A stretch of DNA of 6,864 bases from the NCBI GenBank assembly GCA_947446935.1, contig CANFIV010000081.1, positions 1 to 6,864 of the forward strand, given 5' to 3'. The DNA is from Sphingomonadaceae bacterium (GTDB lineage Bacteria; Pseudomonadota; Alphaproteobacteria; Sphingomonadales; Sphingomonadaceae). A program made the translations under genes and the position numbers. The notes under the pieces are model-generated. The model was not told the DNA's origin, did not search any database, and worked only from the letters and a program-made list of their open reading frames with translations. This document shows positions 1-5,492 of the stretch, in pieces. How positions within the stretch are numbered: the first letter of the stretch is position 1; each line of letters begins with the position of its first letter.

Positions 1-39
1 GCCAATGCGGCTTCGGCCCGGATCGGCCGCGCAAGGTAA
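1..39 (+). CDS. Possible 3' end of an upstream gene (partial, unidentified)
   Basis: The first frame is open from the window edge and stops at a TAA at 37-39, giving a twelve-residue tail ending IGRAR. It has no recognisable motif. The stop lies just before the inverted repeat and the sigma-54 promoter, which suits the end of a preceding co-oriented gene. An alternative is a minus-strand gene starting with the ATG complement at 42-44 and reading MNYLARPIRAEAAL out of the window, but I see no Shine-Dalgarno sequence in front of it. The fragment is too short to decide, and no function can be given. Confidence 0.3.
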   Translation, partial: ANAASARIGRAR

Positions 40-64
40 TTCATTTGCTGCTGCCAAGTGAATT
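38..64. repeat. 10-bp inverted repeat overlapping the sigma-54 promoter
   Basis: The arms AATTCATTTG (38-47) and CAAGTGAATT (55-64) are reverse complements at nine of ten positions. The exception is T44/G58, which would be a G-U wobble in RNA. The spacer is 7 nt (48-54). The right arm runs into the first two bases of the sigma-54 -24 element. It is AT-rich in a GC-rich setting and no T-run follows, so an operator or activator site seems more likely than an intrinsic terminator. That role is inference; no known binding-site consensus was recognised. Confidence 0.6.
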
Positions 65-79
65 GGCACGCTGTTTGCT
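63..79 (+). promoter_or_regulatory. Sigma-54 (RpoN) promoter, -24/-12 type
   Basis: The sequence TTGGCACG-CTGT-TTGCT matches the RpoN consensus (YTGGCACGrNNNTTGCW) at every strongly conserved base. The invariant GG is at 65-66 and the invariant GC at 77-78, with the required 10 bases between. The only deviation is C for purine at 71. Transcription would start near position 90, leaving a leader of about 37 nt before the TTG start at 127. Sigma-54 promoters commonly drive flagellar operons in proteobacteria with an enhancer-binding protein such as FleQ or FlbD, which fits the flhA and fliA genes downstream. Confidence 0.85.
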
Positions 80-112
80 GAACCCTTTCTACGCCCCGCA
101 TTGCGGTGGCCT

Positions 113-121
113 GGAAAGGGA
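113..121 (+). promoter_or_regulatory. Ribosome binding site that sets the TTG start of the lytic transglycosylase gene
   Basis: A purine-rich GGAAAGGGA stretch lies 5-6 nt upstream of TTG 127, ideal Shine-Dalgarno spacing. The alternative in-frame GTG at 106 lies upstream of this stretch and has no such sequence before it. The first in-frame ATG (157) also lacks one. This supports TTG 127 as the real start. Confidence 0.7.
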
Positions 122-126
122 TAGTT

Positions 127-993
127 TTGAGTCAACCTTCATCCATTGCAGCTTCGATGACCACGCCGGTCGCGGTGCCTGCTGGCCAAATGGCTGCAGG
201 CGACGTGCGCGGCGCGATCGCGCGTGCGGCAGCGGCCACCGGGGTCGATTTCAACTACCTCCTCGCGCAGGCCCGTCTCGAATCCGGGCTCGATCCTTCG
301 GCCCGGGCCGCTACATCGAGCGCGACAGGGCTCTACCAGTTCACCGGATCAACCTGGCTGGCGATGCTGGACAAGCACGGCGCGGCCTATGGCGTGCCGG
401 GCACCGATGCGCTGGGCGGTCCTTCCTCGCGCGCCCAACTCCTTGCGCTGCGGTCGGACCCGGAATTGTCCGCGATGATGGCGGGCGAGCTGGCGGGCGA
501 CAACCGCAACTATTTGACCGGTGTGCTCGGCCGCGAGCCGGACAGCAGTGAGCTCTACCTCGCGCATTTTCTCGGTCAGGACGGTGCGGGCAAGTTCCTT
601 GGCGCATTGGCGACCAATCCCTCCACAAGCGCGGCAGCACTGCTTCCCAAGGCGGCTTCGGCCAATCGCGCGATTTTCTTTGGTGCGGCCGGTGCGCGTT
701 CGGTGGGTGAGGTGATGGAGCTGCTGCGCGGCAAGATGGCCAGCGCCATGGGTGCAGGCGATCTGGGTTCTGCGAGCCTGCAATACGCCGCCGCCCAAGG
801 TGCCGGAGGGTCCGAGCCCCCACGTGGCGGGCCGATCCAGCAGCAGTTCAATGCCATGGCCTCTGCGCCGGATGGTCAGCCCGCCCGCTCGATGGCCGAT
901 ACCTTGCGCGATGCCTTTGCGCTTGGCGGTTCGGCTGCCGTCCCCGCCCATGTCCGAGCTGCCTATGGGCAGCTCAAGGTGCTGGGGATTTAG
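127..993 (+). CDS. Soluble SLT-domain lytic transglycosylase, flagellar operon
   Basis: This 288-residue protein carries an SLT-type lytic transglycosylase domain in its N-terminal half. The ES of AQARLESGLDP supplies the likely catalytic glutamate (E52), and GLYQFTGSTW (68-77) is the conserved substrate-cleft motif that follows it. Such enzymes cleave peptidoglycan glycan strands, forming 1,6-anhydromuramyl ends. The Ala/Gly-rich C-terminal half (about 155-288) has no recognised domain. There is no hydrophobic signal peptide at either candidate start, unlike most periplasmic lytic transglycosylases, so export through the flagellar secretion system, as for the FlgJ muramidase, is possible but unproven. 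Start chosen at TTG 127 for its ribosome binding site; GTG 106 would add seven residues. It is the first gene after the sigma-54 promoter and lies 6 nt before flhA, suggesting it opens the wall for the flagellar rod. PleA of Caulobacter is a functional parallel. Family call is firm; the flagellar role is contextual. Confidence 0.85.
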   Translation: MSQPSSIAASMTTPVAVPAGQMAAGDVRGAIARAAAATGVDFNYLLAQARLESGLDPSARAATSSATGLYQFTGSTWLAMLDKHGAAYGVPGTDALGGPSSRAQLLALRSDPELSAMMAGELAGDNRNYLTGVLGREPDSSELYLAHFLGQDGAGKFLGALATNPSTSAAALLPKAASANRAIFFGAAGARSVGEVMELLRGKMASAMGAGDLGSASLQYAAAQGAGGSEPPRGGPIQQQFNAMASAPDGQPARSMADTLRDAFALGGSAAVPAHVRAAYGQLKVLGI

Positions 994-999
994 CGCACC

Positions 1000-3108
1000 A
1001 TGTTCAAACGCCTCGGCAAGCCCGGCGCGCTGGCGCTGCCCGCCGGTATCCTCATCCTCATCGCGCTCATGATCATGCCGATCCCGGCGTTCATGCTCGA
1101 CGGGTTCTTCGTTCTCAATATCGCGCTGTCGGTCGCGATCCTGATGGCGGCAATGAACGCGCTGAAGCCGCTCGATTTCTCCGCTTTCCCATCGGTCCTG
1201 TTGTTTGCGACGCTGCTGCGGCTTTCGCTCAATGTTGCCTCGACGCGAATCGTATTGGTCAACGGCCACCTTGGCGGCGCGGCGGCGGGCCATGTGATCG
1301 AAAGCTTCGGCGAATTCCTGATCGGCGGCAATTTCGCTGTCGGGCTGTTCGTCTTCATGATCCTGATGATCATCAACCTGATGGTCGTCACCAAAGGTGC
1401 GGGCCGTGTATCCGAAGTTTCGGCGCGCTTCACGCTCGACGCCTTGCCCGGCAAGCAGATGGCGATCGATGCCGATCTCGCTGCCGGATTGCTGACGGCA
1501 GACGAAGCCAAGGCCCGCCGCCGCGAAGTTGCGACCGAAGCCGATTTCTACGGCTCGATGGACGGTGCCAGCAAGTTCGTGAAGGGCGATGCCGTCGCCG
1601 CGCTGCTGATCCTGGGCGTCAATATCATTGCCGGCTTCTGCCTTGGCATGATCAGCCACGGCCTGACCGCCGAGGAAGCCGCGCAGCGTTACATCACTCT
1701 GGCGGTGGGCGATGCACTCGTCGCGCAAGTCCCATCGCTGCTGCTCTCGATTGCCGCTGCCGTTATCGTCACGCGCGTTTCGGATACGCGCGACCTTGCG
1801 GGTCAGATCGGCGGCCAGTTCGCATCGCCCAGCACGTGGTTGCCGGTTGCGGTGATTCTTGCCGCCATCGGCATGATCCCGGCCATGCCGCAGATCGTGT
1901 TCCTTCCCGCTGCGGGCATTACAGGCTGGATCTGGTGGAGCCTGCGCAAGCGCGCCGAGCGGCTTGCACAGCCAGTGATAGAGACAGTGGAGCCGGTCGA
2001 CCCAGCGCGGATCACACTTGAGGAAGTCTCCGACCACACGCTGGTGACGATCGAACTCGGCTACGGGTTGGTCCACCTTGTCGACGAGAAGCGCGGTTCG
2101 CCGCTGGTCGCGCGCATCACCGGCGTGCGCAAGCAGCTCAGCCAGACCTTCGGTTTTGTTGTGCCGCAGTTCCGCGTGCGCGATTCGCTCGATCTCATGC
2201 CCAATGCCTATCGCATCACGCTTGGCGGGGTGCCGCTGGGCGGCGCGAATATCCAGCCCGACCGCGTGCTTGCGATCGACGCGGGCGAGGCAAACCCCAG
2301 CCACAGTCTGCGCGGCGATGAAACCATCGATCCCAGCTTCGGCTGCCCGGCGTTGTGGATCGACGCTGCACAGCGCGATCATGCAATTGCCGAAGGGTTC
2401 CTCACAGTTGACGCGAGCACAGTCGTCGCCACCCATCTCAACCAGATGCTGAGCGAGCGCCCGCAAGCCCTGCTCGGTCCCGATGAGGTCCGCTCGATCC
2501 TCGATGGGGTGCGCGAGCGCGCGCCGGGACTGATCGAAACAGTCCATCCGCAGCCCCTTTCACTTGGCGCGATCACCCGCCTGCTCCACGCTCTGCTCGA
2601 AGACGGGGTAAGCATCGCTCACCCGCTGCCGATCCTCTCTGCATTGGCGCAGGCCGTGCTTCAGACCACCGAGCACGAACGGCTTGTCGATCTGCTGCGT
2701 GCGGATCTCGGCGGCCTTATCGTCGCGCGGGTCTGCGGGCCGAGCGATCGGCTGCCGGTGCTGACCCTCGAGGCAGGCCTCGAGCAGATGATCGTGCAGG
2801 GAATGCACGATCCTGTCACCGGGCAGCCGGTGATCGAACCCGATCTCGCGCGCTCCATTGCCGAGCGCGTCTCCGCCATCATCGCCGCGCGCGGGTCCGC
2901 TGCGCCCCCGGTCGCGCTGATCGTGCAGCCGCGCGCACGCCGCGCTGTCGCTGCGCTGCTGCGCCTGCGCGCGCCGCAATGCGCGGTGCTGTCCATTTCC
3001 GAATTGCCGCCCGCCCAGCCGATCGAAGTGATCGACGTGATCGGCGGCACCGAAACCGACCTGACCCCTGACCAAACGGCCATGCAGCCCGAGGAACTTG
3101 CCGCATGA
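1000..3108 (+). CDS. flhA: Flagellar biosynthesis protein FlhA (export gate)
   Basis: FlhA is the large integral-membrane component of the flagellar type III export gate. Its cytoplasmic domain forms a ring that docks substrates and chaperones. The 702 residues match the family's usual length. The N-terminal half (about 11-315) has around eight hydrophobic segments and the FHIPEP-family hallmarks: LRLSLNVASTR (73-83), GAGRVSEVSARFTLDALPGK (133-152), IDADLAAG (156-163), EADFYGSMDGASKFVKGDA (180-198) and GDALVAQVPSLLLS (237-250). The cytoplasmic half has LGYGLVHLVD (353-362), FVVPQFRVRD (386-395) and PNAYRI (401-406). The ATG follows the upstream stop by 6 nt with only a weak GGGG upstream, suggesting translational coupling; its own stop overlaps fliA. 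Paralogous virulence SctV proteins share the fold, but the adjacent fliA and lytic transglycosylase support the flagellar member. No truncation or missing hallmark was seen. Confidence 0.97.
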   Translation: MFKRLGKPGALALPAGILILIALMIMPIPAFMLDGFFVLNIALSVAILMAAMNALKPLDFSAFPSVLLFATLLRLSLNVASTRIVLVNGHLGGAAAGHVIESFGEFLIGGNFAVGLFVFMILMIINLMVVTKGAGRVSEVSARFTLDALPGKQMAIDADLAAGLLTADEAKARRREVATEADFYGSMDGASKFVKGDAVAALLILGVNIIAGFCLGMISHGLTAEEAAQRYITLAVGDALVAQVPSLLLSIAAAVIVTRVSDTRDLAGQIGGQFASPSTWLPVAVILAAIGMIPAMPQIVFLPAAGITGWIWWSLRKRAERLAQPVIETVEPVDPARITLEEVSDHTLVTIELGYGLVHLVDEKRGSPLVARITGVRKQLSQTFGFVVPQFRVRDSLDLMPNAYRITLGGVPLGGANIQPDRVLAIDAGEANPSHSLRGDETIDPSFGCPALWIDAAQRDHAIAEGFLTVDASTVVATHLNQMLSERPQALLGPDEVRSILDGVRERAPGLIETVHPQPLSLGAITRLLHALLEDGVSIAHPLPILSALAQAVLQTTEHERLVDLLRADLGGLIVARVCGPSDRLPVLTLEAGLEQMIVQGMHDPVTGQPVIEPDLARSIAERVSAIIAARGSAAPPVALIVQPRARRAVAALLRLRAPQCAVLSISELPPAQPIEVIDVIGGTETDLTPDQTAMQPEELAA

Positions 3109-3836
3109 ACTATGATCACCGCAGCTTTGCCGCCGCGCGCGCCTATCAAGGCGGGGCGGCCGATCGCATCCGCCGCTTTCTGCCAATGGTGCGGCGATTG
3201 GCCTGGCACGTGCACGGATCGGGCCGCACGGGGATCGAGATCGACGATCTGGTCCAGGCAGGGCTCGTCGCGCTTACCGAATGCGCCCAGAAGCACAACG
3301 GGCCGACCGAGGACGGCTTTGCCGCTTATGCGAAGCTGCGTGTGCGCGGGGCGATGGTCGATCTTGTGCGCCGCTCTACCCCGCTCTCGCGCGCGGCAAG
3401 CGACCGGCGACGTCTGCTGCGCGATGCCGTGCAGGCGCTCAGCACCACGCTGGGCCGCGCGCCGAGCGAGGACGAACTCGCCGAAGCGATGGGCGTCACC
3501 GCCAACGCGCTGGCCGAACTGCGCGCGGCAAGCGAGCCCTTGCGCTTCGAACCGATAGACGACGCCTATTCTGACAGCGACGCCGCCTTTGCCGATGACC
3601 GGCCGGACAGCTTCGAGCTGCTGGCCGACGAGCAGACCCGGGGGCAAGTCGCTGCTGCGATCGGCGCGCTGCCCGAGCGCTTGCAGATGGTGATCCAGTT
3701 ATATTTCGTTGAGGAGCTCAATCTCGCCGAAATCGCGGATGTGCTTTCGGTCAGTGTGCCGCGTGTGCACCAGCTCAAAGCCCAGGCGCTCGACAAGTTG
3801 CGCGCCGGGTTGGGTGAGGGCTTCGACATTCTCTAG
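3105..3836 (+). CDS. fliA: RNA polymerase sigma-28 factor FliA
   Basis: FliA directs RNA polymerase to late flagellar promoters (flagellin, motor and chemotaxis genes) and is normally held by the anti-sigma factor FlgM until the hook is complete. The 243-residue length is typical. Region 2 spans about 20-95, with IDDLVQAGLVAL (46-57) as the 2.2 core-binding helix and FAAYAKLRVRGAMVDLVRRS (72-91) as the 2.3-2.4 segment, close to the E. coli FliA YAVQRIRGAMLDELR stretch. Region 3 is about 100-140 (SEDELAEAMGV). Region 4 is about 187-235: LPERLQMVIQLYFVEELNLA (189-208), followed by the helix-turn-helix through SVPRVHQLKAQALDKLR. The ATG overlaps the flhA stop as ATGA, and GAGGAA (3091-3096) lies 8 nt upstream. 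It appears to be transcribed from the sigma-54 promoter through flhA. No flgM is visible in the window. Region 2.4 ends STPLSRAASDRR rather than the DWVPRSVRR form of enteric FliA. Confidence 0.94.
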   Translation: MNYDHRSFAAARAYQGGAADRIRRFLPMVRRLAWHVHGSGRTGIEIDDLVQAGLVALTECAQKHNGPTEDGFAAYAKLRVRGAMVDLVRRSTPLSRAASDRRRLLRDAVQALSTTLGRAPSEDELAEAMGVTANALAELRAASEPLRFEPIDDAYSDSDAAFADDRPDSFELLADEQTRGQVAAAIGALPERLQMVIQLYFVEELNLAEIADVLSVSVPRVHQLKAQALDKLRAGLGEGFDIL

Positions 3837-3868
3837 CTCTTGCACGGCTTCGCGGAGCAGCTTAATCG

Positions 3869-3888
3869 CTCGCTTAAAGGAGAGCGAG
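3869..3888 (+). promoter_or_regulatory. Small hairpin carrying the SDR ribosome binding site in its loop
   Basis: CTCGCT (3869-3874) and AGCGAG (3883-3888) form a perfect 6-bp inverted repeat. The 8-nt loop (3875-3882) contains AAGGAG, which lies 9 nt before the ATG at 3892. In mRNA this would display the Shine-Dalgarno sequence in a loop. It may be incidental, because GAGAGG (3886-3891) just before the ATG is also purine-rich. Confidence 0.35.
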
Positions 3889-3891
3889 AGG

Positions 3892-4674
3892 ATGAAGATC
3901 GATCAGGGTATCGCCGCTGTCGTGACCGGTGGCGCATCGGGGCTGGGGCGCTCGACAGCTGAGGCGCTGGCCGCAGCTGGCGCGAAGGTTGCCATTTTCG
4001 ACGTGAACGAGGAAGCCGGGCGCGAAGTTGCCGCCGCTATCGGCGGTCTGTTCGTGCGCGTCGATATCACCAGCGAGGACTCGGTCGTTGCGGGCTTTGA
4101 CACCGCACGCGCCGCGCACGGGCAAGAGCGAATCTGCGTCCACTGCGCCATGGTCAACCGCAAGGGCAAGACTGTTGGCCGCAACCGCGAGACGGGCGGG
4201 TTTACCCGCTTTTCGACCGAGGACTATGCCTTTGCAGCGCAAGGCATTCTCGTCGCCAGCTATCGAGTTGCGAGCCTCTCCGCGCTTGGCATGGCCTCGC
4301 TTGAGCCCATGGAGGACGGCGAGCGCGGCACGATCATTCTGACGGCCTCGGTTGCGGCGCAGGATGCGCAGATCGGGCAAGTCGCCTATGGATCGCTGAA
4401 AGCCGGCGTGGTTGGCCTCGTGCTGCCGATGGCGCGCGATCTCATGGACCTCGGCATCCGCGTCAACGCGATCCTGCCGGGCATATTCGATACGCCGCTG
4501 CTCGGCCGCTTGCCGGAAAAGGTGCTCGACGGACTCAACGCCTCGGTTCCCTTTCCCAAGCGCCTTGGCAAGCCGGAGGAATACGCGAGCCTTGCGATGG
4601 AACTGGTGCGCAATACCTATTTCAACGGGCAGGCAATCCGGCTGGACGGCGCCATACGAATGGCACCGCGCTAG
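3892..4674 (+). CDS. Short-chain dehydrogenase/reductase, HSD10 / 3-hydroxyacyl-CoA dehydrogenase type 2-like
   Basis: This 260-residue classical SDR has a Rossmann nucleotide-binding motif, TGGASGLG (12-19). D37 at the end of the second strand suggests NAD rather than NADP, and D58 sits in the VDIT motif. The catalytic residues S153, Y166 and K170 are present (TASVAAQD; YGSLK), followed by a PG motif (196-197) and the tail IRLDGAIRMAPR (249-260), nearly identical to that of the HSD10 / type 2 3-hydroxyacyl-CoA dehydrogenase group. Members oxidise 3-hydroxyacyl-CoA or hydroxysteroids. Two positions are unusual: the NAG motif reads HCAM (84-87), and the tetrad Asn (VNLMG in HSD10) aligns with A115 in FAAQG, so the substrate or even activity is uncertain. 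Start ATG 3892 has AAGGAG 9 nt upstream; the frame is open further upstream but overlaps fliA. The 55-nt gap after fliA and the unrelated role suggest it is not part of the flagellar operon. It converges with the L,D-transpeptidase gene. Confidence 0.87.
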   Translation: MKIDQGIAAVVTGGASGLGRSTAEALAAAGAKVAIFDVNEEAGREVAAAIGGLFVRVDITSEDSVVAGFDTARAAHGQERICVHCAMVNRKGKTVGRNRETGGFTRFSTEDYAFAAQGILVASYRVASLSALGMASLEPMEDGERGTIILTASVAAQDAQIGQVAYGSLKAGVVGLVLPMARDLMDLGIRVNAILPGIFDTPLLGRLPEKVLDGLNASVPFPKRLGKPEEYASLAMELVRNTYFNGQAIRLDGAIRMAPR

Positions 4675-4680
4675 AACCGT

Positions 4681-5394
4681 TCAGTTGCCCTGTTTGGGCG
4701 TTTGGTCGGCAGACTGCAAAATCGGCTGACCAACGCTCAGGCGCTTGCCGTCGGTGATGATCACCTTGTCGCCCAAGCGGGCTACGCCGAACAGGCGTTT
4801 GGCGAACTGGTCGGGAACGCCGATGCAGCCGTTGGTGGCATAGCCGCGCTCTACCTTGCTGCTGTGAATGGTGATGCCATCGCCGGTCAGGCGCAACATC
4901 CACGGCATCGGCGCGTCATAGATGTTGGAAACGTGCGTCGCGTCCTTCTCGGTGATCGGGAACACGCCGGTGGGGGTCGGCTTGCTGCCATAGCCCTTGA
5001 GGATCGCGGTCGCGCCGATCTCATGCCCGTCGCGGAACACCGAAAGCGTGCGGGCTTCCAGATCGACGGTGACGACGATTGGGCCCGTGCTGGCGGCGCT
5101 TTCGTCCCAGAAGAACTGGCCAAATTTTATCGGCTCGTCGATCTTGAGGATCGATTTGACCACAAAGGAGCTGTTGGCCGGAGCAGGGGCCGGAGTCGCT
5201 GCCTTCGGCGCGGCAAGCGGCTTTGGTGCAGCCGGTATCACATGCGCTTCGGCGTCGGACTGGCCGAACAGGACCTGCGCCACGTCCTTGCCCACGTGGA
5301 AAGACAGCAGCGATGCCAGTGCCATCGCAATGAAACCGAGCGGTGCGCTCACCCAGCGGGTGCGAAGCAGATCGAGCAGGGACTGGACGGACAT
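4681..5394 (-). CDS. L,D-transpeptidase (YkuD / ErfK-YbiS family), membrane-anchored
   Basis: YkuD-fold L,D-transpeptidases act in the periplasm, making 3-3 peptidoglycan cross-links or attaching proteins to the wall. The protein has 237 residues. A single hydrophobic segment at about 17-33 looks like an uncleaved signal anchor, and an Ala/Pro-rich linker follows (about 54-73). The catalytic domain (about 104-215) starts IVVTVDLEARTLSVFRDG and contains GYGSKPTPTGVFPI, the typical mid-domain motif. The active site has H177 (ITIHSS) and nucleophile C190 (TNGCIGVP). The canonical HG...SHGC(I/V)R signature is altered: HG is HS, SHGC is TNGC, and the Arg after the Cys is Gly. Cys and His remain, so activity is likely. 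Start ATG 5394 has AAAGGAGC upstream with 8-nt spacing from GGAG. It lies 98 nt downstream of the transglutaminase-like gene on the same strand. Family call is firm; the exact reaction is not. Confidence 0.9.
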   Translation of the reverse strand: MSVQSLLDLLRTRWVSAPLGFIAMALASLLSFHVGKDVAQVLFGQSDAEAHVIPAAPKPLAAPKAATPAPAPANSSFVVKSILKIDEPIKFGQFFWDESAASTGPIVVTVDLEARTLSVFRDGHEIGATAILKGYGSKPTPTGVFPITEKDATHVSNIYDAPMPWMLRLTGDGITIHSSKVERGYATNGCIGVPDQFAKRLFGVARLGDKVIITDGKRLSVGQPILQSADQTPKQGN

Positions 5395-5444
5395 CGGGGG
5401 CGCTCCTTTCCCCTACAAAATAGCGTAAATGCAGGGGTTGGCGA

Positions 5445-5477
5445 GCGGCATTCCCGCCGCGTCCCGCCTAGGGACGC
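5445..5477 (-). terminator. Two abutting GC-rich inverted repeats between transglutaminase and L,D-transpeptidase genes
   Basis: GCGTCCC (5459-5465) and GGGACGC (5471-5477) form a perfect 7-bp stem with a 5-nt loop, 15 nt after the transglutaminase stop codon on the minus strand. Next to it, GCGGC (5445-5449) and GCCGC (5456-5460) form a second 5-bp stem with a 6-nt loop. They share bases 5459-5460, so the two stems compete. No T-run follows on either strand, so this is not a classic intrinsic terminator. It could be a weak or Rho-assisted terminator, an mRNA-stabilising structure, or leader structure of the downstream gene. Confidence 0.35.
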
Positions 5478-5492
5478 CGAGGGTTCGTCTCG

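Noticed and set aside
106..126. GTG at 106 as the lytic transglycosylase start.
   Set aside because: There is no Shine-Dalgarno before it, while GGAAAGGGA sits correctly before TTG 127. The extra seven residues contain no conserved feature.
45..551. A 168-codon plus-strand frame overlapping the start of the lytic transglycosylase gene.
   Set aside because: It has Arg-rich low-complexity content, no ribosome binding site and no motif, and it is out of frame with the SLT-domain gene covering the same DNA.
349..2547. A 732-codon open frame on the minus strand opposite the lytic transglycosylase gene and flhA.
   Set aside because: It is antisense to two genes with clear family motifs. Its translation is rich in Arg, His, Asp and Gln without any domain, as expected for the complement of GC-rich codons.
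3203..3219. TGGCACG inside fliA as a second sigma-54 -24 element.
   Set aside because: No TTGC -12 element follows at the required spacing.
3840..3868. Possible housekeeping promoter (TTGCAC-N17-TAATCG) or fliA terminator hairpin (3841-3859) before the SDR gene.
   Set aside because: The -35 matches at only three positions, the hairpin has two mismatches, and no T-run follows. Neither is supportable.
3709..3891. Upstream extension of the SDR frame into fliA.
   Set aside because: It would overlap fliA region 4 by more than 100 nt. The SDR fold begins at the ATG at 3892, which has a good ribosome binding site.
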